Assembly: GCA_017942005.1 (NCBI GenBank)
Contig: JAGAVJ010000004.1
Coordinates: forward strand, 1-41,609
DNA: 41,609 bases
From: Clostridia bacterium
Lineage (GTDB): Bacteria; Bacillota; Clostridia; Oscillospirales; CAG-272
Reading direction: 5' to 3'
Within the stretch, counting starts at the first letter, position 1. Each line of letters opens with the position of its first letter. The translations under genes and the position numbers were made by a program. Shown piece by piece: positions 1 through 8,447 of this stretch. The notes under the pieces are model-generated. The model had not been told where the DNA came from. It ran no database searches and saw nothing but the letters and a program-made list of their open reading frames with translations.

Positions 1-1137
1 GGTGGAACCAAAGGTGCCGGTACCGGCTTTATGACCATCCAAAAAGCGGTCATGGCAGGGGATACCTCTTACGATGCAGGGATGATTGCCGGTTATGACT
101 GTGCTTCTTTGTCCAATTCCGGCTATTTGTATGACTTAAACACGCTGCCGTATCTCGATATGACACAGCGTTGGTGGGATCAGCGTGTGGCAGAAGACCT
201 GACCATTCATGACAAGCTTTTCTACACCACAGGTGACATTTCAACTGCCGATAACGATGCAACACTTGCGGTTCTGTTTAATAAAAAGATTGTTCAGGAT
301 CACGATATTGCCGATCCCTATCAGATGGTAAGCGATGGGACGTGGACCATTGACGCCATGACCGCAATGGGGAAGGGAATTGCCGCAGATCTGAATGGCG
401 ACGGTAAATACGACAAAAACGATATGTTTCCGGCAATCATCTGGGATGATACCATGATGGGAATTATCAATGCAGCCGGTGAAAAGTGCGTAACGGTAGA
501 AAAAGATGGTTCCCTTTCTTTGACCTTGTATAATGACCGTGTGTTATCGATGTTTGAAAAATTCCGTGATGCCTATTACAATGAAACACAGGCATATGCG
601 TATCAGCGCGTCAGCTACGATATTACGGACCCTGTGAATATGTTTGCCAATAATCAGGCGCTGTTCTTTATGCAGATGCTTGATCTTGTCACATATTTCC
701 GTGATATGAAGACAGATTTCGGTATTTTGCCGCTGCCAAAGCTGGATGCCGACCAGGATCGGTATTATGCCACCATCAGCCCATGGCATTCCGTGTTTTT
801 ATGTGTTCCTTCAGTGCAGGAAGATGCAGAACGAACCGGTATCATTTTAGAGTCTCTTGCAGCTGAATCCTACAACCTCGTGACACCTGCATATTATGAA
901 AAGACACTTGTCGGCAAGTATATCCGTGATGAACAGTCGGAAGAGATGCTGGACATTATCCTTTCCTCTCATGTATATGATCTGGGTTGGTTTTATCAAA
1001 TCGGAACATACAACGATGAGGTGTTGTTCCTCTGGTGGTATAAAAAAGAAGACTTTGCCTCTATGTATGAAAAGAAGTACAAGCTGGCGATGAAAAATCT
1101 GGAAAAAATCAATGAAGCCTTTACCGAATTGAAGTAA
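1..1137 (+). CDS. Extracellular solute-binding protein, family 1 (5'-truncated)
   Basis: C-terminal part of a sugar-type ABC transporter substrate-binding lipoprotein. The frame is open from base 1, so the signal peptide and N-terminal lobe lie outside the window; an internal ATG at 31 is not a credible start. Typical family features are a conserved central stretch around GTWTIDAMTAMGKG and a calcium-loop-like segment DLNGDGKYDKNDMF, both seen in carbohydrate-binding members. The protein should sit outside the membrane and deliver an oligosaccharide to a permease encoded upstream. The next gene starts 12 nt after the stop, so the two are probably cotranscribed. The family assignment is good; the substrate cannot be read from the sequence. 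Confidence 0.85.
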   Translation, partial: GGTKGAGTGFMTIQKAVMAGDTSYDAGMIAGYDCASLSNSGYLYDLNTLPYLDMTQRWWDQRVAEDLTIHDKLFYTTGDISTADNDATLAVLFNKKIVQDHDIADPYQMVSDGTWTIDAMTAMGKGIAADLNGDGKYDKNDMFPAIIWDDTMMGIINAAGEKCVTVEKDGSLSLTLYNDRVLSMFEKFRDAYYNETQAYAYQRVSYDITDPVNMFANNQALFFMQMLDLVTYFRDMKTDFGILPLPKLDADQDRYYATISPWHSVFLCVPSVQEDAERTGIILESLAAESYNLVTPAYYEKTLVGKYIRDEQSEEMLDIILSSHVYDLGWFYQIGTYNDEVLFLWWYKKEDFASMYEKKYKLAMKNLEKINEAFTELK

Positions 1138-1149
1138 GAGGTATGTTCT

Positions 1150-2214
1150 ATGACAAGCCGTGAAAATTTCATTTCCATTGCTCGCCGAAAGGGATACGAC
1201 TATATGCCGGTCCACTTTACCATGTGTCCCAGCCTGAGAGAAAAGTATGAGGCGTATAGAAAGGAACATGATCTGACGTTTCCGGTAGGCGAAGGGTATA
1301 TCAGTGATCTTCCCGCAACGTGTGCATCGAAAGAAGAATTTTTAAAATACTATAAAGGCAAAACATTTAAACCCGGTACGTACATTGATATGTGGGGAGT
1401 CGCACATGAACCCGGTTCCGAAGCCGCCTATCACATGACCTATATGCACAACCCCATGCAGGATTTTGACTCCGTCGAGCAGATTCTCGCTTACCCTATG
1501 CCGGTGTTCCACGAGGAAGGTCTTGCGGCGCAAATGAAACAGGCAAAAGAACATCACGATGCGGACAGAGCGGTGATCGGAAATATGCAGTGTACCATTT
1601 GGGAAACTGCATGGTATATGCGCGGAATGGAAAACCTGATGTGCGACATGATGAGTGAAGACCCCATGGCAACGGTTCTTCTCGACCGTGTGACAGAGCT
1701 TGCAATCCAGCGTGCCGTCAGCTTTGCCAAAGCCAATGCGGATGGGTTGTTCCTTGGAGATGATATCGGCATGCAGCATACCATTATGATGAGTGAAGGT
1801 CTTTACAGTGAATGGCTGAAGCCGCGCTTAAAGCGGGTGATTGACGCTGCCCGCGCGGTGAATCCGGATATCATCATTTTCTACCACTCCTGCGGTCATG
1901 TTACCGAGTTGATTCCGCACCTGATTGAAGCGGGTGTAGATGTTCTCAATCCCGTGCAGCCAGAATGTATGGATTTCAAGGAAATACACGACAAATTCGG
2001 AGATCGCCTGTCCTTCCATGGAACCATCGGCACACAGTCCGTCATGCCGTTCGCTGCGCCGGCAGAGGTACGCCGCAAGGTGTTTGAAAATCTGGATATT
2101 GCCGGAAAGCACGGCGGTCTTTATGTATGCCCGACGCATTTGCTTGAACCGGAAGTTCCGATTGAAAATGTTGTGGCATATATTCAAGCATGTATCGATT
2201 ATAAAAACAAATAA
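1150..2214 (+). CDS. Uroporphyrinogen decarboxylase (URO-D) family / MtaA-like methyltransferase
   Basis: A 354-residue TIM-barrel protein of the URO-D superfamily. The arginine-rich RQAGRY motif of genuine HemE is absent near the N-terminus. A zinc-type H-x-C pair (FYHSCGHV, near residue 243) and a later cysteine (GGLYVCPTH, near 326) match the corrinoid-dependent methyltransferase branch (MtaA/CmuA type). I therefore infer methyl transfer or a related activity rather than haem synthesis. It lies 12 nt after a sugar-binding protein gene, a common arrangement in gut Clostridia for uncharacterised members that travel with carbohydrate loci. A strong intrinsic terminator follows at 2247. The true substrate is unknown. 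Confidence 0.8.
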   Translation: MTSRENFISIARRKGYDYMPVHFTMCPSLREKYEAYRKEHDLTFPVGEGYISDLPATCASKEEFLKYYKGKTFKPGTYIDMWGVAHEPGSEAAYHMTYMHNPMQDFDSVEQILAYPMPVFHEEGLAAQMKQAKEHHDADRAVIGNMQCTIWETAWYMRGMENLMCDMMSEDPMATVLLDRVTELAIQRAVSFAKANADGLFLGDDIGMQHTIMMSEGLYSEWLKPRLKRVIDAARAVNPDIIIFYHSCGHVTELIPHLIEAGVDVLNPVQPECMDFKEIHDKFGDRLSFHGTIGTQSVMPFAAPAEVRRKVFENLDIAGKHGGLYVCPTHLLEPEVPIENVVAYIQACIDYKNK

Positions 2215-2246
2215 ATCGGTTTGCCGCCACCGTGTTATAGATGTGC

Positions 2247-2285
2247 AAACGCCCGACCTGCTGAAAACAAGTCGGGCGTTTGTAA
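2247..2285 (+). terminator. Intrinsic terminator after the URO-D-like gene
   Basis: An 11-bp perfect stem, AAACGCCCGAC (2247-2257) with GTCGGGCGTTT (2271-2281), has a 13-nt loop and a T-rich tail. It begins 33 nt after the stop codon. Confidence 0.85.
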
Positions 2286-2313
2286 TTGTTAGTTATACTG
2301 TGCAAATGTTTTA

Positions 2314-2492
2314 ACGTAAGTTCGATAAAATTCTCGGGGAAACCCCTTTTCAAAAAACTTTATATGTATAAATCAAATCAAAACTGTGTTTTTTTGTTTG
2401 ATTTATACATATTTTATTGGTTTCTAAAAGTTTTTGCGGTGGAGTTTGAGGAGGTGCTTTTTTCAAAAAGCACCTCCTCATCGAACTTATGT
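2314..2492. repeat. MITE-like element with terminal inverted repeats; contains copy 1 of hairpin repeat family R1
   Basis: The 179-bp gap between two convergent genes is bounded by inverted ends, ACGTAAGTTCGAT (2314-2326) and ATCGAACTTATGT (2480-2492), matching at 12 of 13 positions. Inside are a long palindrome (TATGTATAAATCAAA near 2363 pairing with TTTGATTTATACATA near 2398) and the R1 hairpin at 2430-2482. The R1 core recurs in opposite orientation at 19731 and 35322. No ORF is present, so any movement would need help in trans. The remainder of the gap (2215-2555) holds only the terminator. Confidence 0.6.
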
Positions 2493-2555
2493 TGTTTTAG
2501 GTTTCTGTAAGTATCCCAGATATCGGTACTTGCAGCAGTTTCATACTACAGATTT

Positions 2556-3383
2556 TTACCAGCCTTGTGTCGCAAGGTATTCGCGGCTTGCACGGATGGA
2601 TTCCATCGGAGTCTTGTCAGGGCCGGGACGATCCTGTTCTACCACGACCCATTCTGCACCTGCGTCCTCAGAAGCAGAAAGAATGGAGGGGATATCCTGA
2701 TATCCATGACCGACAGGACGGAAACCGAAGGCTTCTTCACTTGCAGAAGCGCCTTCCGGTTTGATGCCGATCAGCTCATACATATTATCTGGCTTTTTGC
2801 CTGCCATGACAAAATCCTTTAAATGCACCACGGGTGCACGGCCTGTGTATTTACGGATATATGCAGCGGGATTTTCACCGGCGACATTGACCCAACAGGT
2901 ATCGATTTCCGTCTTAAGGAGGTCTTCTGGAATTTCATCGTAGAGGATATCCAATGCGTATTTGCCGTCGATCTTTAAAAATTCAAAGTCGTGATTGTGA
3001 TAGAGCATCTGGATGCCTTTTTCCTTGGCAACGCTCGCACAGCGCTTGATGTCTGCAATGGTTTTTTCCCAACCGGGCGTACCGGGACGGCGATCTTCCT
3101 GTAAATAGGGAACTGCAATGTATTTTACACCGATAACAGCATAATCGCCGATCACCTTTTCCGGGTCAGCCACCATATCGTCAAGCGGTACATGTGCGGA
3201 AATCGGAACAAGACCGATTTTTGCACAAAGTTCCTTCATGTGTTCCGGGGAATTGTTATAAAGTCCGGCAAATTCTACACCGTCATACCCCATTTCTTTT
3301 ACAGCGTACAGGGTCTCTTCCAGTGCAGAGGATGCATCATCTCGCACAGAATACAGTTGAACAGCAACAGGTAAATGTTTCAT
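2556..3383 (-). CDS. Sugar phosphate isomerase/epimerase (xylose isomerase-like TIM barrel)
   Basis: A 275-residue protein of the AP-endonuclease-2/xylose isomerase-like superfamily (IolE/YcjR type). It starts with the characteristic beta-strand (VAVQLYSVRDD) and contains GYDGVEFAGLY, a metal-site histidine in YHNHDFEF, a glutamate in LKTEIDTCWVN and a histidine in VHLKDF, in the usual order. Family members isomerise or epimerise sugars or inositol derivatives in the cytoplasm. The start is supported by AAAGGAA about 12 nt upstream of the ATG. Transcription probably comes from the consensus leftward promoter at 3562-3590. It may work with the neighbouring sugar uptake gene; the substrate is unknown. 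Confidence 0.85.
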   Translation of the reverse strand: MKHLPVAVQLYSVRDDASSALEETLYAVKEMGYDGVEFAGLYNNSPEHMKELCAKIGLVPISAHVPLDDMVADPEKVIGDYAVIGVKYIAVPYLQEDRRPGTPGWEKTIADIKRCASVAKEKGIQMLYHNHDFEFLKIDGKYALDILYDEIPEDLLKTEIDTCWVNVAGENPAAYIRKYTGRAPVVHLKDFVMAGKKPDNMYELIGIKPEGASASEEAFGFRPVGHGYQDIPSILSASEDAGAEWVVVEQDRPGPDKTPMESIRASREYLATQGW

Positions 3384-3486
3384 ATGAAATAAATTCCTTT
3401 CTTTTATAAAAATTGTTTTTTCGCGTTTTTTATAAGAAAAATAAAAAATTTTCTGTAAATTTTATAGGTGATGTGTGTGAAATACC

Positions 3487-3515
3487 TTGACAAACCAATA
3501 ATTGAATGTTATAAT
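3487..3515 (+). promoter_or_regulatory. Consensus sigma-A promoter reading right
   Basis: TTGACA (3487-3492), a 17-bp spacer and TATAAT (3510-3515) form a perfect housekeeping promoter for the gene at 3639. Its predicted transcript runs through the opposing promoter at 3562-3590. Confidence 0.8.
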
Positions 3516-3561
3516 GAATATATCGTATAGAATGCACAAAATCCAATATGGAACCCGCATT

Positions 3562-3590
3562 ATTATAGCACGAAATGTTCACCATGTCAA
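3562..3590 (-). promoter_or_regulatory. Consensus sigma-A promoter reading left
   Basis: On the minus strand TTGACA (3585-3590), a 17-bp spacer and TATAAT (3562-3567) point toward the isomerase-like gene. This promoter faces the rightward promoter at 3487-3515, so the two transcripts should overlap at their 5' ends. Confidence 0.75.
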
Positions 3591-3638
3591 GTAGTTTTCA
3601 GAATTTTTTGGACAAGAAGGGAGGCATAGCATATCGTT

Positions 3639-4661
3639 ATGGGTCTTAATTCTTTTGAAGAAGATTGGACGCGCGATAAATTTCAGTTAATCAACAAACG
3701 CAATGTACATCAGTCACACTATACGCAGTCCCTCATAGCAGAAGCGCTTCGCGTAGGAATGATTCCAATTGAATTCGTCGATGATGTACAGATGCAGGTA
3801 CGCGGAATCTTGGAGGACCGTCTCCGTGAGCTGCGCCGCGTCTCTTCCGCTGCCGTTGATGAAGAATGCGCAAAAAAGCAGCTGGATTCCATTTTTTATT
3901 CTGTAGATACATACCTTCTTGGATTTCACGATCCGATGTATGCCATCAATGCATTACAGGCGATGTGTGTTGAGGACATGTACCGCGAAGGTCAGAAAGC
4001 GGTAAAATCTCTGATATGTGAGACAATCGCATTATCGGTAAAAGCCAAAAAGACGCGCATACAGACAGACAATGCAGCATACAATAAAACACTGGATGAA
4101 GAAATTCGGTCATACCTGAACCGCTATAATTACAGGTACGCCGGACAGACCGTGGTGCAGACATTGACGTATCCTTTGACGGACGGAGAGAGCCGTTTAA
4201 ACGGCATTCATTATTTACGGGATTACTTAAATCGATTCCTCACAGAAAACCGATTTGTCGCAATGTTTGATCCGGAAGAAAAATCGCTCTTGTTTGAAAC
4301 ATATGCTCAGATTCATGCAGTCGATATGGTAACCATGCGGGTAAATTTCTTTTCGATTGTTATCAACCATGCACTTGGGGCTTCGATGCTTGGAAAATAC
4401 ACTGGTATTCTTGTTCTGACAGAGGAAGAAGTTTCAACGCTTTATCAAATGCTGCATCGAAAAACCACAAGAGAACTGGAACATATGACCACGGATGCCA
4501 TTCATGCCATCACTGCCGATTTAAAACCGGAACCTGCGGTTGCAGCCTATCTTAACGGTCATGCAAAACAGTTAGTATCAAGGCTTGTCAAAGCAAGGGA
4601 CGCTGGAGAAGATGCGGTTTTGTTTATTCCGTCTGACCCAAAAGCTTTATTTAAGATATAA
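3639..4661 (+). CDS. Conserved protein of unknown function, DUF6179-like
   Basis: A 340-residue soluble-looking protein with no signal peptide or membrane segment. The N-terminal part (HYTQSLIAEALRVGMIP, then a long helical stretch through about residue 100) resembles the clostridial family I know as DUF6179. The C-terminal third (TGILVLTEEEVSTLYQML) also fits from memory, but no motif gives a biochemical role. The start is supported by AAGGGAGG at 3617-3624, with a rather long 14-nt spacer. It is expressed from the consensus promoter at 3487. It precedes ireB, which has its own promoter. Confidence 0.7.
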   Translation: MGLNSFEEDWTRDKFQLINKRNVHQSHYTQSLIAEALRVGMIPIEFVDDVQMQVRGILEDRLRELRRVSSAAVDEECAKKQLDSIFYSVDTYLLGFHDPMYAINALQAMCVEDMYREGQKAVKSLICETIALSVKAKKTRIQTDNAAYNKTLDEEIRSYLNRYNYRYAGQTVVQTLTYPLTDGESRLNGIHYLRDYLNRFLTENRFVAMFDPEEKSLLFETYAQIHAVDMVTMRVNFFSIVINHALGASMLGKYTGILVLTEEEVSTLYQMLHRKTTRELEHMTTDAIHAITADLKPEPAVAAYLNGHAKQLVSRLVKARDAGEDAVLFIPSDPKALFKI

Positions 4662-4739
4662 CATAGGTTGGACATCCTTTGTTTTTTGGAAACAAAATTC
4701 GGCAAATGTTAAAAATATGCTACAGAATGTGGTAAATAC

Positions 4740-4768
4740 TTGCAATTTCCGCGATTTTGCGGTATGAT
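4740..4768 (+). promoter_or_regulatory. Likely promoter of ireB
   Basis: TTGCAA (4740-4745), a 17-bp spacer and TATGAT (4763-4768) lie 31 nt before the ireB start codon. Both boxes depart by a base or two from consensus. Confidence 0.5.
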
Positions 4769-4799
4769 AGAATCATCAAAAATAAAGGAGCTGACGGTA

Positions 4800-5057
4800 A
4801 TGGCAAATTTTGAAAATGATAAAACCATCACGTTTTCGATCGCAGATGAACGGGAGCTTGAAATGAAACGAACGCTGCAAATGGTATATCGCGCATTAAT
4901 TGAAAAGGGTTATAACCCTATTAACCAAATTGTCGGCTACATTCTTTCAGAGGACCCGACGTATATCACAAACCATAACAACGCACGCGGTCTGATTCGG
5001 AAAATTGATCGTGATGAGCTTTTGAATACGCTGGTAAAAAATTATCTTGAAGTATAA
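4800..5057 (+). CDS. ireB: IreB family regulatory phosphoprotein (UPF0297)
   Basis: An 85-residue protein. IreB in enterococci is a small negative regulator phosphorylated by the PASTA kinase IreK and linked to cell-wall stress and cephalosporin tolerance. The threonine-containing N-terminus ([10 protein letters not shown]) and the block [31 protein letters not shown] are the family signature, cited here only in part. The start at 4800 is chosen over an upstream in-frame ATG at 4740 because AAAGGAG lies about 10 nt before it and the upstream part is the promoter. In many Firmicutes this gene precedes alaS/ruvX, but here it stands alone before a repeat. Confidence 0.93.
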   Translation: MANFENDKTITFSIADERELEMKRTLQMVYRALIEKGYNPINQIVGYILSEDPTYITNHNNARGLIRKIDRDELLNTLVKNYLEV

Positions 5058-5065
5058 GTTTCAAG

Positions 5066-5120
5066 GAGGGCTGCTGCATGCACGATGTCCGTGGGGAGTC
5101 ATGTTCATGCGACAGCCCGC
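5066..5120 (-). repeat. Hairpin repeat family R2, copy c
   Basis: On the minus strand it reads GCGGGCTGTCGCATGAACAT followed by GACTCC..ACGG and an imperfect right arm ending in CAGCAGCCC. It matches the copies at 35454 and 38883. It begins 10 nt after the dus stop codon, in the sense direction of dus. Confidence 0.65.
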
Positions 5121-5129
5121 ATCTCTTTT

Positions 5130-6171
5130 TTACAGAGAATCCGTTGTCGGGCGGTTCATTTTCGCATTTCCGACAAAGCCTGCATCCGATAATAGGATGC
5201 CATGCAGGAAAAGGCTGTCAATGGCTGCTTGAAATTCGCACAGTGTATTTGCTTTACGCAGACGTTTTCGGTAAGGCTCTGCATCTGCAAACAATACGAT
5301 CCAATATGCCCAAAGCTCCTTTAAACGGAACAGCATATGCCGCTCCCGATAGGCGCGTCTGTGCATCACGACACAGTGCATCAGAAAACTGCCAAAGCTG
5401 TTCCTTTGTCAGTGGAGTGACGGTTTCCTTTGCGAGATACTGCCGTACTTCTAAAAATAAATTCGGATTGGATACCGCACCGCGTCCAAACATGAGCGCA
5501 TGCGGTTCTTTCGGCAATGCCCTAAACAGATGATCTACATCCCGTACTGTAAACAAATCGCCGTTGCAGCAAAGGGGAATGGTCGTGTGTTCTGATGTAT
5601 ATGCCGTCATATCCGTATGAACATCCCCTTTGTACATTTCTTTACGTACACGCGGATGGAGAATCAACTCGGAGATTGGATAACGGTTATATATTTCTAA
5701 AATGTCTTTAAATTCATCAGGATCCACCATGCCAAGTCTGGATTTGACACTCAAACGCATTTCAGTGGAAGTAAACAAAGGGTCAGAAAAGACGGTATAA
5801 AAAAAGCGATCCAACATATCCGGTTCTGATAAAAATCCTGCACCGCGATTCTTTCCGACAACAGTTCCGGAAGGACAGCCAAGGTTTAAATTCACTTCAT
5901 CGTAGCCTAAATCCCAAAGCTGCCTTGCGGCAGAAAGAAATGCGTCTGCACGGTTGGTCATAATCTGCGGGACTACATGCATTCCGGCATTTTTCTCTTT
6001 TGCAAGTGCATGCAGATCACGCTCATGAATTTTTAAATCCTGTGTAATAGATAAAAACGGTGCGAAATATTCATCGGCTTTTCCCATCGGTGAAGTACCG
6101 AAGAGATCCGCGTGAATCCGACGGAAGTATACATCTGTAACCCCTTCCAGCGGGGCAAAATACAGCTTCAT
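5130..6171 (-). CDS. tRNA-dihydrouridine synthase (Dus), frameshifted near the C-terminus
   Basis: Dus enzymes reduce specific uridines in tRNA using FMN and NADPH. The protein begins MKLYFAPLEGVTD and carries the family block NLNLGCPSGTVVGKNRGAGF (catalytic-cysteine region). The start at 6171 is preferred because GGAGAA lies about 10 nt upstream, whereas the in-frame ATG at 6189 has no ribosome site. The first frame ends at 5254 with an unlikely tail (GILDRIVCRCRALPKTSA). The typical Dus C-terminal helices (RERHMLFRLKELWAYW, then RKRLRKANTLCEFQAAIDSL) continue in the +1 frame to 5130. The whole span, 1042 nt, is 347 codons plus one base, so one extra base near 5350-5380 explains it. It lies 33 nt after the PAP2 gene in one operon. 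Confidence 0.8.
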
Positions 6172-6203
6172 TGAATCGAAATTCTCCATATTGTTTCGGT
6201 TGA

Positions 6204-7133
6204 TTATGCGGGGGTGTGTTTGCCAAGCTTTGCAAACCACGGAAACGTCATCGGCCAAAGAATTCCCGCTGCCAGAACGACCAGAAAATAACGAATCGTA
6301 TCTGAAATGGGATAGGGAAGCAGCAATGCAAACAACCATTTGCAGCCTTCCTTTATCAGCAGAACGAGTATCAAGCCGCCGACAACTTTCATGATCTGCG
6401 CATACCAGATCGCTTTTGTATCAAAATGCAGCCGATCATGATCATAAATCCACACGGCGGTCATACCAAATGCAGCGCCGATGAGTTTCCATGCATTGGA
6501 ATAAGCGTCTGCAAAACAAATCGCATCTACATCTGCGGGAAATTGATAAAAAGATAAAAACATCAGGTTTGCGATACTGAATCCGCCCATAAACAGCAAA
6601 ACAGCAGTAAATCGATGCGGGTTGGTATCCGCATGTTTGGCAGCTGGATACAGCAGAAAAATCAACAATAGTGCAATGCCAAAGGAAACGCCGACATCCA
6701 GCGGCGTATGTACGCCGAGATACATCCGTGACAGCGGTACAAGCACCAATGGAAGTGCAGAAAGTGTCACCAGTATGGACCTGCGTTTGCGTTCCCATAA
6801 TAGAATACTTCCATATGCACCGACAGCACATTGCGTGTGCCCGCTGGGAAAGGAATATCCTGTTGCAGCTGCACGTGCATTTTCCACAATGGAGAAATCC
6901 GGATCGATAACCCATGGGCGCGGAATACGAAATATCATTTTTAATATCTGATTAAAAATAATTCCGCTCAACCCGACAGCAATGATATAGTATCCGAGGC
7001 GTTTATTGACACACCAGAATAGGATGCATATGAGGATGAGAAACAACAGCTCATGCCCCAGATATGTTACAGCAGAAAACAGCAGATCCAATAGGGGATT
7101 CCGCAGATTTTCAAGGAAATACAGGACATTCAT
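6204..7133 (-). CDS. PAP2 family membrane phosphatase
   Basis: A 309-residue integral membrane protein of the type 2 phosphatidic acid phosphatase family, acting on lipid phosphates such as undecaprenyl pyrophosphate or phosphatidate. All three catalytic motifs are present: K65-x6-R72-P73, P-S-G-H at 96-99, and S-R (135-136) with H142 and D146. Several hydrophobic helices precede and follow them. The start is supported by AAGGAG 9 nt upstream, and a leftward promoter lies at 7210-7238. It leads a two-gene operon with dus. The exact lipid substrate is not determinable. Confidence 0.88.
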   Translation of the reverse strand: MNVLYFLENLRNPLLDLLFSAVTYLGHELLFLILICILFWCVNKRLGYYIIAVGLSGIIFNQILKMIFRIPRPWVIDPDFSIVENARAAATGYSFPSGHTQCAVGAYGSILLWERKRRSILVTLSALPLVLVPLSRMYLGVHTPLDVGVSFGIALLLIFLLYPAAKHADTNPHRFTAVLLFMGGFSIANLMFLSFYQFPADVDAICFADAYSNAWKLIGAAFGMTAVWIYDHDRLHFDTKAIWYAQIMKVVGGLILVLLIKEGCKWLFALLLPYPISDTIRYFLVVLAAGILWPMTFPWFAKLGKHTPA

Positions 7134-7209
7134 TGCCAGAAACTCCTTTTTGGGGTATCAAATGATGCGATAAAGCAGCTGTGCCTTTTACAGCAGCGCT
7201 TCTGCGTTT

Positions 7210-7238
7210 ATTATACCATAAAAAACGGTATTTCACAA
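7210..7238 (-). promoter_or_regulatory. Promoter of the PAP2-dus operon
   Basis: On the minus strand TTGTGA (7233-7238), a 17-bp spacer and TATAAT (7210-7215). The leader contains a small hairpin, GCTGT...ACAGC, near 7175-7195. Confidence 0.6.
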
Positions 7239-7284
7239 GAAGATAATGTAAATTTTTCAAATTTAAAAAGGCGCCGGCAATCAC

Positions 7285-7313
7285 TTGACAAAAAGGCCAT
7301 TTTGTGGTATAAT
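7285..7313 (+). promoter_or_regulatory. Consensus sigma-A promoter of dapF
   Basis: TTGACA (7285-7290), a 17-bp spacer and TATAAT (7308-7313) form a perfect housekeeping promoter. A start site near 7320 would give a leader of about 95 nt before dapF. Confidence 0.85.
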
Positions 7314-7325
7314 AAAGATATGAGC

Positions 7326-7382
7326 AAAGGCGTTCATTTATAAGGGATTACTCTCTTTTGAATGGGACGCTTTTTCTTTTTT
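7326..7382 (+). terminator. Leader terminator / attenuator candidate upstream of dapF
   Basis: Immediately after the promoter, an outer stem (AAAGGCGTTCATT, 7326-7338, with AATGGGACGCTTT, 7361-7373, imperfect) encloses an inner hairpin, AAGGGA (7342-7347), loop TTAC, TCTCTT (7352-7357). It is followed by TTTTTCTTTTTT. This is an intrinsic terminator between promoter and gene, so it is either an attenuator or the end of a small RNA of about 60 nt. I recognise no known riboswitch class. Confidence 0.6.
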
Positions 7383-7415
7383 ATGTACAAAATGCTTTAA
7401 AAAGGAGCTGCTGTT

Positions 7416-8288
7416 ATGCTGAAACTTCCGTTTACAAAAATGCAAGGTGCCGGAAATGATTATATTTATGTCAATTGTATGCACTGGACACTTGCACATC
7501 CGGATAAACTCTCTCAAATGATGTCACAAAGACATTTTTCTGTCGGTGCAGACGGTCTTGTTTTAATTTGTCCTTCCGCCGTTGCGGACGCTAAGATGCG
7601 TATGTTTAATAATGATGGCAGTGAAGGGAAGATGTGCGGCAACGCCATCCGCTGCATTGGTAAATATCTTTATGATAACCGTCTCATTACAAAGGAAACC
7701 ATTACCATTGAAACACTATCCGGCATCAGAACATTAAAGCTCGATATCGGACGAAGCGGTCTGGTGGACGCTGTTACCGTTGATATGGGTCGTGCTGTGT
7801 TTACACCGTCCTTTATTCCGGTTGTATCACAAGAGGAAATGATCAATGCACCAATAGAGGTCTGCGGCAAGACATGGCATGCAACAGCAGTTTCGATGGG
7901 AAATCCGCATTGTGTCGTGCTTTCATGCGACGGTGCACCTATTGATCCCGATCACATGCAGCTGGAAGATATCGGTCCAGTCTTTGAAACGCTTCCTCTA
8001 TTCCCTGAACGTGTCAATACAGAATTTGTTTCTGTGATCAGTCCCACACATTTGAAAATGCGTGTTTGGGAACGCGGCAGCGGAGAAACCTTTGCATGCG
8101 GAACAGGCGCGTGCGCAGTCGTTGCAGCCGCTGTAAAGAACGGAATTTCACCGGCAGGTGAGCCCATTACGGTGTCTCTGCGCGGCGGAGATTTGACGTT
8201 ATGGTGTTCAGAAGATTACCGTATGACAATGAAAGGCGGCGCAATTAAAGTATACGACGGCGTGTTTGAATACGAAGAAATCAAGTAA
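7416..8288 (+). CDS. dapF: Diaminopimelate epimerase
   Basis: A 290-residue enzyme converting LL- to meso-diaminopimelate for lysine and peptidoglycan synthesis in the cytoplasm. The signature FTKMQGAGNDYIYV opens the protein. The two catalytic cysteines lie in KMCGNAIRC (near residue 74) and FACGTGACAV (near 228), with the family's normal spacing and length. AAAAAGGAG lies about 8 nt before the ATG. The gene stands alone behind a strong promoter and a leader terminator, so its expression may be attenuated. Confidence 0.95.
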   Translation: MLKLPFTKMQGAGNDYIYVNCMHWTLAHPDKLSQMMSQRHFSVGADGLVLICPSAVADAKMRMFNNDGSEGKMCGNAIRCIGKYLYDNRLITKETITIETLSGIRTLKLDIGRSGLVDAVTVDMGRAVFTPSFIPVVSQEEMINAPIEVCGKTWHATAVSMGNPHCVVLSCDGAPIDPDHMQLEDIGPVFETLPLFPERVNTEFVSVISPTHLKMRVWERGSGETFACGTGACAVVAAAVKNGISPAGEPITVSLRGGDLTLWCSEDYRMTMKGGAIKVYDGVFEYEEIK

Positions 8289-8353
8289 TCTGATAGATAA
8301 AGCGTTCGTTTTTACGGCTGAAAAAATTGATCTTCCCTAATTGCAATGATCTC

Positions 8354-8382
8354 TTGCATTCTGTGCTGTGATATGATATACT
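8354..8382 (+). promoter_or_regulatory. Probable promoter of the beta-helix gene
   Basis: TTGCAT (8354-8359), a 17-bp spacer and TATACT (8377-8382), 65 nt before the start codon. Confidence 0.45.
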
Positions 8383-8447
8383 TATTACAATTAAAATTTT
8401 ATGTTTACAGACCGTAAACATATAGGGAAGGGACGGTTATCTGAAAG

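Noticed and set aside
1150..2214. HemE (haem synthesis) annotation for the URO-D-family gene
   Set aside because: The N-terminal arginine motif of HemE is missing and an H-x-C...C zinc-type site is present, so a methyltransferase-like role is more likely.
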